From: Nicotiana tabacum
Lineage: Eukaryota; Streptophyta; Magnoliopsida; Solanales; Solanaceae
DNA: 64,000 bases
NCBI RefSeq assembly: GCF_000715075.1
Contig: NC_134101.1
Span: 134,740,237-134,804,236 of the forward strand
Direction: 5' to 3'
Both the position numbers and the translations under genes were made by a program. The notes below the pieces were generated by a model that saw nothing but the letters and a program-made list of their open reading frames with translations, was not told the DNA's origin and made no database searches. Below are positions 34,772 through 48,698 of the stretch, piece after piece. Each line of letters opens with the position of its first letter. Positions within the stretch are counted from its first letter, which is position 1.

Positions 34772-35066
34772 CGCCTCCGATCCACAATAAGTGATCAATA
34801 TGTTTTGGGCACACCTATTAAGGAAATACAAAATTCTAGACGAAAATAGTTAGTGTAACTAAACTAGCCTTCATTAAATGTTGCAATATAGTTATAGTAG
34901 CACTTACTTCTCTTATCAAATGTGAGGAGTAAATGACTTTTTTGGGATACGTACATAAGGGTAATTTTGAAAAAAAAAATTGAATTTTTTCTTGATTAAA
35001 TAAATGGACACTTATTTTGGATCAAAATAAAAAAATAAATTGATCATTTATTGTGGACCGGAGTAC
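34772..35066. mobile_element. Stowaway-type MITE
   Basis: Terminal repeats CTCCGATCCACAATAAGTGA and its inverse near 35041-35063 (TCATTTATTGTGGACCGGAG), about 295 bp, flanked by TA on each side. The CTCC-GTCC terminus and TA duplication are the Stowaway (Tc1/mariner) pattern. Confidence 0.8.
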
Positions 35067-35288
35067 TAATTACTTTTTGTCAACTCTATCCATGCTCCAA
35101 TATATAATTTATACAATCTTCTAAAACTCTTACTAAAGTTACCAATATTTAGAAAAAGTTTGAAGAGAGATAAATGATAATTCAGTTTATTAAATAATTT
35201 TTTTAACAGAGTGTGTCGAAACGTTCTGCAACAAATAAAAGGTAACAGGTGAATTATTTTAAGCATTTATGTGAAATCATTTCTCACA

Positions 35289-38188
35289 TGTGATGACCCA
35301 AAAGGTCATCACTTGTTTTAAAAATAAATTATGTGTTTCAAGGCCATAAAACCTCCTTTTTATTTCACCTCGATTTGCATGCGTAGTCCGGGCGCGTATC
35401 CGGAAAGCCATTATGTGAAAATCTATGAAAAACGGTAAATTTTACTTTTAAAATGAATTTAGGTTGACTTCGGTCAATATTTTGGGTAAACGGACCGGGA
35501 CCCATGATTTGACGGTCCCGGAGGGTCCGTAAGAAAATATGGGACTTGGGCATATGCCCAGAATCGAATTCCGAGGTCCCAAGTCCGAGAAATAATTTTT
35601 TTAAAGAAAATTATTTTCTGGAATATATATAAGTTTTTGGAAATGAAATATGTTTGAATTTGATGGTATCGGGCCAGTAATTTGGTTTCGGAGCCCGGTA
35701 CAGGTCTTATATGTGATTTAAGTTGAGCCTGTGAAATTTGGTAAGAAACGAACTTGAAATGACATGAATCGGACCTTCGGTTGTTAAAATTTGAACTTAA
35801 GAGTCCATGAGAATTTTCTTTGATTTTGATGCTAAATTCATAGTTATTGATGTTATTTTGATGATTTGATTGCACGAGCAAGTCCGTATGATGTTTTTAG
35901 GTTAGTGTGCATGTTTGGTTTGGAGCCCCGAGGGCTCGGATGAGTTTTGGATAGGCCACAGAGTGAAATTTGGACTTAGAAAATTGCTGGTGTGTTGCAG
36001 GCCCATTGCGAAGCCTGGCTCGTAAATGCGAACAATGTATCACAAATGCGAACTACGGCCTGAGCTGCCTTGGTCGCAAATGCAACAACAGCATCGTAGA
36101 TACGAAGAGGACAAAAATCATCAGGGTTCGCAAATGCGAAGAAAACAGGTTGCGAACCCTGGTCGCAATTGCGACATTTGCAACCTGCAAATTCATAACT
36201 TAGCTGAAAATCTTTCATTTTTCAAACTTTTTCAAAACCAAAACACCTTTGGGCGATTTTTTAAAAACAAGTGCTCTTCCAAATCGATTGTAAGTCATTT
36301 CTAACTCGTTTTCATTAATCTTTAACATCTTTTCACATGATTTCAACTCAAAATCAAGGGTTTTCATGAGAAAATTGGCTGTTTTGGATAGAACTTAGTT
36401 TGTTTTTTCAAATTTTGGGGATTTGAATCTCGATTTGAGGTCCGATTTCAAAACAAATTATATATTTGAGTTCGTAGGTGAATGGATAATCGGGTTTTGG
36501 TTCGAACCTCGGGTTTTGACCATGTGGGGCCCGAGTCGATTTTTGACTTTTTGGGGAAAACTTTAGAAAATCTATTTTCATGCATTAGAATTGATTCATT
36601 TAGCATTTATTGATATAGTTAAGTAACTTGTGGCTAGATACGAGCGAATTGGTGGTGGAATCAAGAGGTAAAGCGGTAGTTGAGGCTTGAATTGTGTTCG
36701 TGGCATCGAGGTAAGTGTTTGGTCTAACCTTAGCTTGAGGGATTAGGAGTTGTGTCCTATTTGCTATGTGTTAATTGTTGAGTACGACGTATATGCATGG
36801 TGACGAGTATCTATACGTCGGTGTCAAGCATGCCCGTGAGTCTTATACTATGATTAATGTGACTCTGTTTTGTATTGTTCATGCCTTATGTGATATTTTT
36901 ATTGTTGAACAAGGCTTGTGGAAGTAATATTGGTATTTGAACATTGACGAGTGTTGGCTCAAGTTGTAAAATGATTTGTGGAGGTATAATTGACAATTGA
37001 ACCTTAGAGAGCATTGGCTCAAATTATGAATTGAGTTGTGAAATAAATGTGAAAAAGAAAAGAAGATTATGATATTGTCTCCCTTGCCGGGATGTTGTTT
37101 TAGTGTTATCTCCCGTTTCGGGATGTTATTATTTTGAAATTGTTTCCCTTGCCGGGATATGATTGTTGTACTATTGTTCCCTTGCTGGGATTTAATTGTA
37201 AATTTGTTAATTTCCTTGCCCCCTTTACTTTGTGATTGTTGTTTGGGTGAGGAAGAATGTTAAAGCACGAATGGTGATGCCGTGTATGATATTTGGGAGA
37301 GAGTGTTAATGCACGAAGGGTGATGTCGTGCCGCATGATGTACCATTCCGTGCCTTTATATGAGTGATAATGCACGAAGGATCATCCCTTGTCATAATTA
37401 TGTGAGGTAAAAGCACGAAGAGTGATGCCATGCTATTTATGTTGATTTTATGGTGAGGACGAGAGTAAAGGCACGAAGGGTGATGTCGTGCACTTGTCTT
37501 TGATTTCCTGACTTTTACTGATAATTGAGTTATGATGTTCTTTACATTTAGTTGTTTTCAGTTGTTACTGGTTATTTCCCCTTCCTAACTTTAATTGTAA
37601 GGTTTTGCTTTTATTTTCCGCTGTATATGATTTAACTGCACAAGTTTATTTGGTAGTCTGGTCCTAGCCTCGTCATTACTTCGTCGGGGTTAGGCTAGAC
37701 ACTTACCAACACATGGAGTCGGTTGTGCTGATACTACACTCTGCACTGTGTGCAGATCCCGGTACTGGAGCATACAAACCGTAGCTTTGAGTTGCTGCCT
37801 TCAGTCCATCCAGAGATCTGAGGTAGTCCTGCAGGCGTCCGCATGCCTTGGCTTCTCCTTCTATCCTTGTATTCTGTTTCTTTTATGTATTTTAGAGATA
37901 GTGTTGTAATAAATCTTTCGGACCTTTATCTGTAGTATTCCTAGACACTCTGTGGAATTGTGATACCAATTTTGGCTAATTTATGTATGGATTGGTATTG
38001 ACATCTTTATTAAAATATTACATTTCAGTCTTTCGCTTATTAAATTCCGCTGTTTTATTTAATGTTGGTTATTAATTGTTAAAGAATTAAAATGGGAAAC
38101 AAGTAAATAATTCATATGGTTGGCTTGCCTAGCTTTCACTAGTAGGCGCCATCACGACTCCCGGAGGTGAAAAATTCGGATCGTAACA
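35289..38188 (+). repeat. Solo-type LTR, TGTGATGACCC family, plus orientation
   Basis: 2.9-kb LTR from TGTGATGACCCAAAAGGTCA to GGATCGTAACA. No internal domain adjoins it. It matches, in inverse orientation, 44097-46968. Expected 5-bp flanks are TCACA and TTACC, which do not match, so the target duplication is lost or the LTR arose by recombination between two insertions. It contains GCGAA-rich repeats (about 36000-36185), CCTTGCCGGGAT repeats (37080-37190) and GCACGA hairpin repeats (37264-37495). Confidence 0.8.
37260..37495 (+). repeat. GCACGA-AGGGTGATG-TCGTGC repeats in LTR
   Basis: About five copies at 40-60 bp spacing. Two are perfect 6-bp hairpins (near 37313 and 37471), others have changes in one arm. 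The same series is present in the inverted LTR (about 44812-45015). Confidence 0.8.
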
Positions 38189-39641
38189 TTACCCCAGCCG
38201 GCCCTCCACTTTTCAACAGAAAGGTCCAACAGCACCTTTGTGTGACAATACATATAAACTTTAGGATTTCAGTTATATTTATATAGTGAAAAAGTAATTT
38301 ATTTTCTTAACTATTACCGTAATTTAACATAATATTATTATTCAACCCCCACCTGATACATACACAAAAACATCCACCAATGTTGTGTTGTGTCTGCTTC
38401 TAAAGTTGAAAGTAGTTATAATAAAACAGAGGGAGAAGGGTCCATAGTGACAGCTGAATCTTGATTTCCTCTTGAGTTTAATGCCTATCCAAATCCAACA
38501 ATGCAAATGGGCAAACCGGCCCCCTCCACGCTAAGAAGCCCTTTTTCATCTTCATCTACGTTTATGTGTATGTTTTTGCTTATCTGTACACGCCATTAAC
38601 TAGACCCCAATTTTGTCAACACCTTTCCTTTCATTTTCATATCCCTTTTTCCCCCATTTATATAATCGATAATTTTCTTAGCTATATATGCATTGTATAT
38701 CCAATATTATGGATAACACCCCCACCGACACCGTGGTTGAGGATAAAACAAAATAAGGTGTAATGTTTTGAAATTGAATTTCTATAATTGACTTTGTTTT
38801 TGTTCCTGCCAAAAGGGGCTCTTAGATTTGACGTTACACAAACACTCCAACAAGTGATCTAGAAGGATCCAAATGGGGGAAATACCCAGAAATTCAGTAC
38901 CAAGTAGTAATAGTTTCTTGTAGAGGTCAGTTGACGATTAAAACAAGTCGGATATCATTCTAGTATGCCCCATCCATTATCCACCATGTCAGCCTTCATA
39001 TCTGTTTCCCGGTAGAATTAGAAATGTATTCGTAAAATAATCTTCTAAAAAAATATAGGAGAGAAAATGCAGAAAACGCTACTCCTTCAAATTTATTGCA
39101 CGGGGGGCTGCTGATAAAATTGTCAACGACTAACATTTCATTTTTCTATTTAATAACGTTAGGTGGGCTAGCATGTTACTACCTCCTATCAGCGCAATTA
39201 CTGTTAATTATGTCTATCAAAACTTAGACACATAAGAGAGATGAATGTTTATTATAACTATAGTAAGATAAACGTTTATCTCCTGGGCAAGCTCGCTCAT
39301 ATCGCTGCTATTAATTTCAGATAAAGGACGAGAGTTGCGGTAGGTTGACAACCAGGGTATCTTTTTTTTATTTTTTATTCAACCACATAATTTTCTCAGC
39401 TATATATGCATCGTATATCCAAATTTTTTTGGATGAAACATCCAGCGTGGTGGAGGATAAAACAGAAAAACAAACCGTGTAATATGAACTGGATATTTAA
39501 AATTGACTTTCTTTTTATTTATGCTAAAGGGTCTTCCTGTCCTCTGATCTGACGTTACACAAGTAACTCAAACACACATGATTAGAAGGACCGAAATGGG
39601 GAAAATGCCCAGGAGACAACTTAAAGCCAGATGCTTAAAAT
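38189..39641. repeat. Diverged direct duplication in intergenic DNA
   Basis: 38675-38900 and 39395-39610 share the same order of phrases (AGCTATATATGCATTGTATA, GAGGATAAAACA, TTGACTTT, GACGTTACACAA, AGAAGGA, AAATGGGGAAAAT) about 720 bp apart, with many substitutions. No gene or clear transposon end is seen elsewhere in this stretch. Confidence 0.6.
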
Positions 39642-39642
39642 T

Positions 39643-40595
39643 AGGGGTGTTTGGCCGATTTTGGGTGGGTCAAAATGGGTTGCGTCAATAAATGAGCAGG
39701 CCAAACGACCCACCAAAAGTTATTTGGGCTGAGATGGACTGGGTCAAAATGAACTAAAATTTGGGTCATAGACCAACCCGTCCAGCTCTTACCAAGCTTT
39801 AATTAATATGTGTTATTTTCATATGAATTGTATAATTCCTAAATACGACTTTTACTTTGTTATGGTCATATATAATATATAAAACAAAAAAGAATTATTT
39901 CTAAGATATTTTGGCAAAGTTACTCATGGATCAAATTGGGCTAAAAATTAGCCCAATTTTAAATGTGTTAAAATTAGTTAAGTCAATATGAGTTGAGTTC
40001 AATAAAGAGGAATTTTCAGAAACCACTATTGTTTAGTGGTTATTAACTTCCTATAGCTACCATATACATAATTACTTCTTATAGCTACTATTCAGTTGTT
40101 GTGGTAGTGTATTCGCTGTATTCGCGCTGTTGTATTCATGAATACAACAGCAAAAAGCGCCTAAAAATTAGGATAGTTCAGTTGTACGCGCATGTATTCA
40201 CATGTCTTCGCGCTGCTATATTCATGAATACAGCAGTAAAAAGCACCTAAAATCAGGGCAGTCCAGCTGTACGCGCATGTATTCACATGTATTCATGAAT
40301 ACAGTAACGACAATCACCTTAAAAATAGGTATGTCCAACTGTCTAAGAGAGAAGAAAAACATAAATAGCGTATTTCATGCCTTATCGCTTCAATGATAGT
40401 ATATACCATAAATGCTTATTTTGCTCTAAAAGATAAAAGGTGACTATAGAAAATAATATTTTAAAATAATTTTGATTTATAATAAATAGGGTATATACCT
40501 TTGCTATAGGAGGTAATATTTCCTTCAATAAATGGGTGAGTTAATAACCAGCCCAACCTTGAGCAGGTCATTTGGGCTTGGGCCAAATTTGACGA
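39643..40595. mobile_element. hAT-like repeat (TAGGGGTGT end) split by a MITE
   Basis: TAGGGGTGTTTGGCCGATTT at the left and GGGCTTGGGCCAAATTTGAC at the right are the usual ends of the plant GGGTCAAAATGGGT family; the right CACCCCTA terminus is missing. The inner MITE at 40007-40523 interrupts it. Confidence 0.5.
40007..40523. mobile_element. Mutator-like MITE, 517 bp
   Basis: Flanked by a perfect 9-bp duplication TTCAATAAA (39998-40006 and 40524-40532). Ends GAGGAATTTTCAG and, inverted, GGAAATATTACC are only weakly inverted. Inside are two to three near copies of a phrase with GTACGCGCATGTATTCACATG-like text and ATTCATGAATACAGCAG. Confidence 0.75.
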
Positions 40596-40819
40596 GGAAA
40601 AAACATAATTGGGCAAGATTTAAAATCTTTTTACAAGATTCTAGTAGGATTAATAAATGAGATTTTTACCTTCCTATACACTATTTGAAACATTATTACC
40701 CTTCTTACTCAAGTTTCAATTTGATTATATGGTCATATACAATTTACCAATTTTGTATAAGTTTTAAATGAGTATCCTTTTATATTAGGAATTGAATAAG
40801 GAATATCAGTTATTTCCTT

Positions 40820-40933
<114 letters not shown>

Positions 40934-41923
40934 TTATTTTTATTTGAATGTTGTATGAAAGTTGAAAAATAGTTGTATGATGATAAAATCTAGTTGTCTC
41001 CCCATGTATAATTTGAGATACTGGTGATATTTGACATAATAATACCTCTTGGCATTTAACTCTAATATTCACACAATTAAGCATCACGAAATTCTTCTTT
41101 AGCAAATGTCTTTCAACGAATAATATTTATATGATTATGCGATCGGCTTAACACAATTGATTTCCTTAAAAATGTATTACTTTTCGTAATGCGGAGGAAA
41201 TCCAAACTACATCATAAGCACTGAAAGCCTGCAGGTCTATCACGTAACCAATTTAAAATTGGGGCTCCTTATTACTTAGATAAATGGCAATACTCAATAT
41301 AAGTACCAAGAATTGGCACAAAGACATTTTGAACTTATCGACATTTTTGACAATTATAGTCACAAGTTATTTGGTCAAATTACATAATCAAATTTTACCT
41401 CAATGAAATTATAGTCAATTACAACTTGGAATGTAATATTGAATTAGTCACATTGCATTTGATTTGTAATATTAAATTACAACTAATTATACAGTATACA
41501 CTTATTTACATCTAATCTACAACTTATCTACAACTTTCATTCATTATTTCTACCCAGTTAAATACAACTACAACACCATACAACTTAAATAGAATTTTTA
41601 TACAAATTTTATACAATATGTCTTTTGTATATTTTGTATGTGATTTATATATATTTTGTGTGTGGTGTGTGCTTCTTCCTCTCTAAAATTCAAATCAAAA
41701 CTTACTCTCTTAATACAATTTTGATACATATCAACAACTTTATGTAAAAAGATAGTATTGATAACTTAAATACAAATTTTATACAACGATTCATATATTA
41801 TACAACTATTTTTCAACTTTCATACAACATTCAAATAAAAAATAAATATAACTACAACATAATACAATTTACCTACAGTTTTAATATAACTTTACTACAA
41901 TTTCGTAAGTATATTGTATGTCA

Positions 41924-42015
41924 TGTCTTCTTCTTTCTTCTTCTTCTTCTTCTTCTTCTTCTTCTTCTTCTTCTTCTTCTTCTTCTTCTTCTTCTTCTTC
42001 TTCTTCTTCTTCTTC
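41924..42015. repeat. (TTC)n microsatellite
   Basis: About 27 TTC units. The apparent poly-Phe ORF over it is an artefact. Confidence 0.97.
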
Positions 42016-42603
42016 GAGTTTCAATCTGAAATTCAGCCAAAATCAAGTCTAATCTTCACCAAAATACCCTCAAAACTGAGATATAAACTCCAAACAATAT
42101 TCCTAATTATTTGCAATAACACCCAATCTAAATAAATAATAATTTTGAAAACCCAAATTCGAATTCAAAACTTTAGATAGATTAGTGTTCGAATCTTCAA
42201 TTCCTACGACCTGGAGGTTACTTCAATAGAAAGAAAAATTGATGAGAGATGTGGTAGTGAGGAAATAGGAGAGGAGAAAAAAAAAAGAAAAAGGATATAA
42301 CTAAATCCCCTAATTCAAGGCACTAACAATGGATTATATATAATTTGTAAATAATCTTTATTTAGGGTAGGTAATATACAAAACTACAACAATTTTGGTA
42401 AATAAATTTTAAATATTGTATAGAAAGGTAAAATCCCTTAATCAATTAACAAACATAGCATCAAAAAATTTAAATTCCATAATAGAATCCTAGCCGGGCC
42501 CAATCAAATCCCAACCGAGATACCCTCTTCCCATAAAACACTATTAAATTTATCTATTCCAAAATTTTCTCCCATAAAACACTACTATTAAATATAGTAT
42601 TCT

Positions 42604-42807
42604 TGTTATATATAGAGTTTTATTTAAGGTGAATGTCTATATTTTGGAGATATCTTAGGGTTTGTTACTTGGTGGCTAAGTCACTTTTTTCCTATAAATA
42701 AAGGGGTTCTATTCTATTGTAAATTACTCCAAGATCAATAAGAATTCTCTCTCCATACTTTTCTCCGCAATATTCTTCTTCTTCTTCTTCTTTTATTGTT
42801 CATAACA
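42604..42807 (+). repeat. Copia B 5' LTR
   Basis: 204 bp, TGTTATATATAGAG to TTCATAACA, with TATA box CCTATAAATAAAG near 42691 and only a short (TTC)5-type run. Followed by CGTTATCAACACGAGACTCT, the same primer region as in Copia A. Confidence 0.9.
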
Positions 42808-44091
42808 CGTTATCAACACGAGACTCTAACCAATTGAGTAGAAGCTTTTAGATGGATCATAATGATTGTCAATTGTTCCATGAACTTCCTTCATGATTAA
42901 ATTCTGGATTTAAGGTAAGTATTTTACTTTATTTTTCTCTTTTAAATTCTTGACATTCTATAATTTGATTTTAAATATAAACAAAGATAATAAATTTTGA
43001 TTATAACTCTAATGGAGTTTGTAAGAAATTATAACCACCCAAAGCGGTAAAATTTCTATGCCTTGCCATGATCAAATTCATGTATGATTGTGGGCAAAAA
43101 AGTGGAAACCCATCCCATTGAATTTGCTTCATTCTCGTTCCCTTAAGAGAATGTGATAAGTTTGAAAGAATACAAAATTATTACCGTAAATGTATCAATG
43201 GATATGGACATAACAATAGATGAAATTATAATCATCATCATCATTGTGGTAACGAGAATAATAAAGATTCTCAAAATAATTTTTCACTCTGTGAAAGTAA
43301 TATTTGTCATCGATTTAACATCGGATTTTATAAATCACATATAGATGATTATGATCCATTCATGATGTGAATGTGACAATATACGATTTATGAATACATA
43401 TTCATTCTTGGAAGAATATGAACGTGCTAGTGGTAGTGAATATACCACACTCGCCTATAAAGGGAGGTTTGAGATGAAATAAGAAAATAATATCATTATT
43501 ATGACATGAATGATTATTGGTCACATACCTCTTGTACGCTAAAATATTTTGGCGATGTGATTATTAAAGGGCAACAGTAATACAAGAAACAGATCTTGTA
43601 TAGAATTTTGACCATAACCATAATGATATAACTTTCTCTTTGAAAGAGATATTCACCATATGGATGTTGATGAATATGTGGTACTACAAAATTAATTGAT
43701 AACTCTGCAAGAGACAATTATACTATTTTGGAGAAACACAATTGATTACCAATAAGGTATTGTGTTATAGTAAGTCTCAAAGAAACTTATTCAGTTTCTA
43801 AAGTATACGAGGAAGCGGTTGATTATATTGAGACTATAAATAAAGGAAAGATTTAATATTTTCTATTACTATAACTTGTAGTGGGGTAATATGTATGTGA
43901 AAAGCTACCCGCTTTACTCTCCAGCTTGTACTACACAAATAAAAGAATACCACAATAAAGTGGATGTTTATTGATATAAAAACCCATATCATAATAAACT
44001 TGGAGTTACACGTCATGGTGTAAATCTGAACTTTATCAATATTGATAATTTATTCAGTTGGCATAATTGGTTTAGCCATGTTAATTTAAGT
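42808..44091 (+). pseudogene. Copia B leader and gag-pol remnants
   Basis: Decayed. It includes a hairpin AACTC/GAGTT near 43005, at the place equivalent to AAACTCT/AGAGTTT in Copia A, and text parallel to the Copia A interval (GTACTACACAAATAAAAG, CATGGTGTAAATCTGAAC). A knuckle-like phrase WSHTSCTLKYF is partly readable near 43520. No usable frame. Confidence 0.6.
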
Positions 44092-44096
44092 ATGAT

Positions 44097-46968
44097 TGTC
44101 ACGATCCGGATTTTTCACCCTCGGGAGTCGTGATAGCGCCTACTAGTAAAAGCTAAGCAAGCCAACTACTCCAATTATTTAATCCTTTTCACTTTTAATC
44201 CTTTAACAATTGTGAATTAACATTATATAAACATCGGAAATAATAAAGCGGAAGAATGAAATGTAATAATTTAAAATAATACCGATACAAATTCATAAAC
44301 ATAAATATCCCAGAACTGGTGTCACAATCTCATAGACTATCTAGGAATACTACAAATAGGATCCGAATAAAATAGTTATATGTCTGTCTCTGAAATAGTA
44401 AAGAATAGAAGAAAAACTAGATAGGAAGGGGATGCCAAAGCCTGTGGACGCCTGCAGAACTACCTCGGGTCGCCTGACGGACTGAAGGCAGCAACCTCAC
44501 TGTAGTCCAAAAGTTGTAGCACCGGGATCTGCACACAGTGTAAAGTGTAGTATCAGCACAACTGACCCCATGTGCTGGTAAGTGCCTAGCCTAACCTCGG
44601 TGAAGTAGTGACGAGGCTAGGACAAGACTACCAAATAAACCTGTGCAATTATATCATATACAACAAGTAATAATGACAGAAACTAGCAGTTAAAGATGGT
44701 AAGGAAAAACATGCTACGGGGAATATCATGTACAAACAAAATCTCAGTAAAGAAGTGATAGTAACATGAAAATTCAACTATAATCAAGGATAAGGAAATC
44801 GAAGACAAGTGCACGGCATCACCCTTCGTGCTTTTACCTCACATAATCATGATACAGAATTATTCGTTCGTGCATTATCACTCATATCATGGCACGACAT
44901 TGTACATCGTGCGGCACGGTATCACCCTTCGTGCTTTTACCTCACAATATCGACACGACATCACCCTTCGTGCATTAACACTCTGATAATCATGCACGAC
45001 ATCACCCTTCGTGCTTTACACTCTTCCTCACCTAAGCAACAATCACAAAGCAATTTGGGCAAGAGAATCAATAATATCACAATAAAATCCTGGTATGGGA
45101 AAAATAGCATAACAACAATATCCTGTCAAGGGAAACAATATCATGAGTAATAACATCCCGGCAAGGGAGATAATATCAAAAGAAATAACATCCCGGCAAG
45201 GGAGACAATATCATAAACCTCTTCTCTTTTCCACAATTACTTCACAACTCAATTCTCAACTTGAGCCAACGCTCTACAATGTTCAATTACCGATAATACT
45301 TCCACAAGCCTTGTTTAATAATAGAAATCATCATATAAAGCATGAACAATACAAAACAGAGTCATATTAATGATAGTATAAGACTCACGGGCATGCTTGA
45401 TACCGACGTATATATACTCGTCACCATGCATATACGCCGTACTCAACATTTAACACATAGCAAATAAGACACAACTCCTAATCCCTCAAGCTAAGGTTAG
45501 ACTAAACACTTACCTCGATTCCACGAACACAATTCAAGCCTCAACTAATGCTTTAACTCTTGTTTCCACCACCAATTCGCTTGTATCTAGCCACAATTTA
45601 CTTAACGATGCCAATAAATGCTAAATGAATTAATTCTAATGCATGAAAATAGGTTTTTCAATGATTTCCCCAAAAAGTCAAAAATTGACCCCCGACCCAC
45701 AAGGTCAAAACCTAAGGTTCGAACCAAAACCCAATTATCCATTCACCCACGAACTCAAATGTATAATTTGTTTTGAAATCGGAACTCAAATCGAGGTCCG
45801 AATCCCCAAAATTTGAAAATTCTAAGTTCTACCCAAAACACCCAATTTTCCCCATGAAACCTTTGATTTTGAATTGAAATCATGTGAAAAGATGTTATAG
45901 ATTTAAGAAAATGAGTTAGAAATGACTTACAATTGATTTGGAGAAGAACTTTTTTTTAGAAAATCGCCCAAGAGAGCTTAGGGTTTGAGAGAGTTTGAAA
46001 AATGGAGAAAAATGCGTCTAAGTCCAAATTACCTGGTCGCAGATGTCGCAATTGCGAACCCCTTCAGGACATGTTGCCTTCGCATTTGCAAGAAATCAGT
46101 CGCATTTGCGAGAAATCAGTTGCATTTGCGATAAAAGTGTCGGATTTGCGACCAAGGCTTGCCCAGGCTAGGTTCGCATTTGCGACACCTGGGTCGCAAT
46201 TCCCATGCCTGAGGACTTCGCAATTGCGAAGCCTTGCGAGATCAGAGGCCTGGGCAAAATATCAGATACCGACAACTTTTTCCTAAGTCCAATTTCACTC
46301 CGTGGCCTATCCAAAACTCACCTGAGCCCTCGGGGCTCCATATCAAACATGAACGCAAGTCCAAAAACATCATCCAGACTTGCTCGTGCGATCAAATCAT
46401 CAAAATAACATCAACAACTATGAATTAAGCCTTAAATTCATGAAATCACTCAAGAACATCAAAATTTCTAATTTCTCAAATAAAGGTCCGATTTATACTA
46501 AACGAACTCTGATTCTTACCAAACTTCACAGATTCAACTTAATTATTATATAAGACTTGTACCGGGCTCCGAAACCAAAATACGGGCCTGATACCATCAA
46601 TTTCAAACCTCTTTTCATTTTCAAAACTCTTATAATTTTAGTTAAACAATTTCTTTCAAAAATTCATTTCTCGGGCTTGGGACATCGGAATTCGATTTCG
46701 AGCATACACCCAAGTCCCAAATTTTACTACGGACCCTACAAGACCGTCGGATCATGGGTCCGGGTCTGTTTACCTAGAATGTTGACCAAAGTCAACTTTA
46801 TTCAATTTTAAAAGCCAATTTCCTTATTTTACTTAGTTTTCACATAAAAGCTTTCGAAAAATGCGCCGGACTATGCACGCAAATCGAGGTGAGATAAAGA
46901 GAGGTTTTAAAGGCTTTGGAACACAAAATTTACTTTCAAAACGAGTGATGACTTTTTGGGTCATCACA
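44097..46968 (-). repeat. Solo LTR of the TGTGATGACCC family, inverted
   Basis: Starts TGTCACGATCCGG and ends GGGTCATCACA on the plus strand, thus reads on the minus strand. It is 2872 bp, with a perfect 5-bp target duplication ATGAT (44092-44096, 46969-46973) inside Copia B. An intact duplication without internal sequence proves LTR-LTR recombination after insertion. Repeats match those of 35289-38188. Confidence 0.92.
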
Positions 46969-48539
46969 ATGATGTGCAAAAATTAAAAAGAATTCACATG
47001 GGTAAATATTAAAGAACTACAAAGTTCTTTACAAATTCTCTTACATTGGTTGTTCTCATTAATTAATAGACCAACTAAATTGGGATTGAATCCCATGCAT
47101 ACTGAAAATATCAAAGGTGAATACAGGCTCATTCACCTGCCATGTATACCACATAAGATGCATCTATGAGATGGTTACATGTGCGGTTATTATTAACCCG
47201 CAACCTAGTGTTTGCGAGGTAACTTGCTCAATAATTTAACTTCGAGCATAATTTCCAGATTTTCTATTCAAGACAGTTCATCTTGATAAGTTGGTTTACA
47301 TCACAGTTGATTTAGCAAAATAATTTATTGAGTGCCTCCACTTAATAGCTAAATTGTTGTTTATGAGAACAAAGTTATCTATATCAGTTTGATATAGGTT
47401 ATATACGAAAGTATATTACATTCTCCCCTTACAAGTGGTTCAGGGTCAGGAACCAAATAATTCCATCTTATTATTATTGATGTGCAGTGTATATTTTGAT
47501 TAACACCATAACACACAAAGATGGGTTCTCAAAGTTGAGGAAACAAGTTAGTTTTTCTAACATGAGGGGGAGACACGATAAATAGTTGAGAAAAAGTTAT
47601 GTGAAAATAATTATCATTTGTATATCTAGATCCTCGAATAAGATAATATGAACTTGAAGTTCATAAAAAGGATAATTCATTTGCAATATATTGCAAAGTA
47701 TGCCAGACGCATTTGCTGACCCAAATAAAGTAATTATTTTCTCACTGCAAATGCTCCTATTAAAATAAGTCCTAGAAGGACGAAGTCTATGGTACGCTTA
47801 AAGCGTATAGACAAATCGGTTTCAAATAAACTTCTTAATAAAGCATATGAGTAAATAATAATAATAAAGGAGGCAAGTGATCTAGAAGATCACATGACAT
47901 AAAACTTCATAAAATATCAGGAGAGATTCAGGTACCTGAAAATATGAATGAAGAGATCTCTATGTTATGTCTTTATAAAAAATTGGAACTGATATATAAT
48001 ATTCGTCGACGACATCTATGATAGTTGTCAAATACACACACAAAAATATTAGCCAAATGAAAGAGAAACAATTTGAATAGAATTGGTTTCATATAAAAGA
48101 CATATAGTTTTGGACATATAGTTCAAACATTTGAAAGTATAAAGTCAATGGTGTGTGCAATGACCTTCACCTATCTTATATGTCTAGCATGGCATAAAAA
48201 CTTGATATGCATACAAAGCCCATTCATATGGCTTATATGATTTAACTTATATGACAATCCATGAAGAATTTAAATCGCTTAAAGCATATAAAATTCTTGG
48301 TCATGAAGTACTACATCCTAAGTGCAATTTATGCACATTTGTATCTTACTATAATTATAAGCATGATAATGTGATAGCGAGAATTTTTAAGGTGCAACAT
48401 ATTTATTAGAGTTAATATGGGTGATTTATTCACCAAATCTCGGATGACGTCAACCTTCAAAAAGCTAGTGCATAAGATTGGGATGCGAAGGCTCAAAGAT
48501 GTGAATTGATGCTCTCATCAGGGAAAGTTAATACACGTT

Positions 48540-48604
48540 GTACTCTTTTTTTCCTTACAAGATTTTGTCCCACTGAATTTTCCTTGCAAGGTTTTAACGA
48601 GGCA
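48540..48604 (+). other. 3' hairpin motif, Copia B copy 1
   Basis: GTACTCTTTTTTTCCTTACA, AGATTTTGTCCCACTG, then TCCTTGCAAGGTTTTAACGA. Left arm CCTT-A-CAAG pairs with right arm CTTG-C-AAGG. Confidence 0.85.
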
Positions 48605-48629
48605 ACCAAAAGCGTATTGTTATATATGT

Positions 48630-48698
48630 GTACTCTTTTCCTTTTCTAGAATTATTTTTCCCACTGGGTTTTATTTTAGTTAAGGTTTTAACGAGGCA
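48630..48698 (+). other. 3' hairpin motif, Copia B copy 2
   Basis: GTACTCTTTTCCTTTTCTAG then CCCACTGGGTTT, then TTTTAGTTAAGGTTTTAACG. CCTT-TT-CTA can pair with TAG-TT-AAGG. Confidence 0.8.

Noticed and set aside
35970..36304. Overlapping cysteine-rich ORFs on both strands in the LTR
   Set aside because: Produced by the GCGAA repeats; no conserved domain, and the repeat is not coding in the sister LTR.
37260..37495. CRISPR-like spaced repeats
   Set aside because: Repeats are degenerate, spacing is uneven, and they lie in a plant LTR.
41914..42135. Poly-phenylalanine ORF
   Set aside because: TTC microsatellite inside a Mutator-like element.
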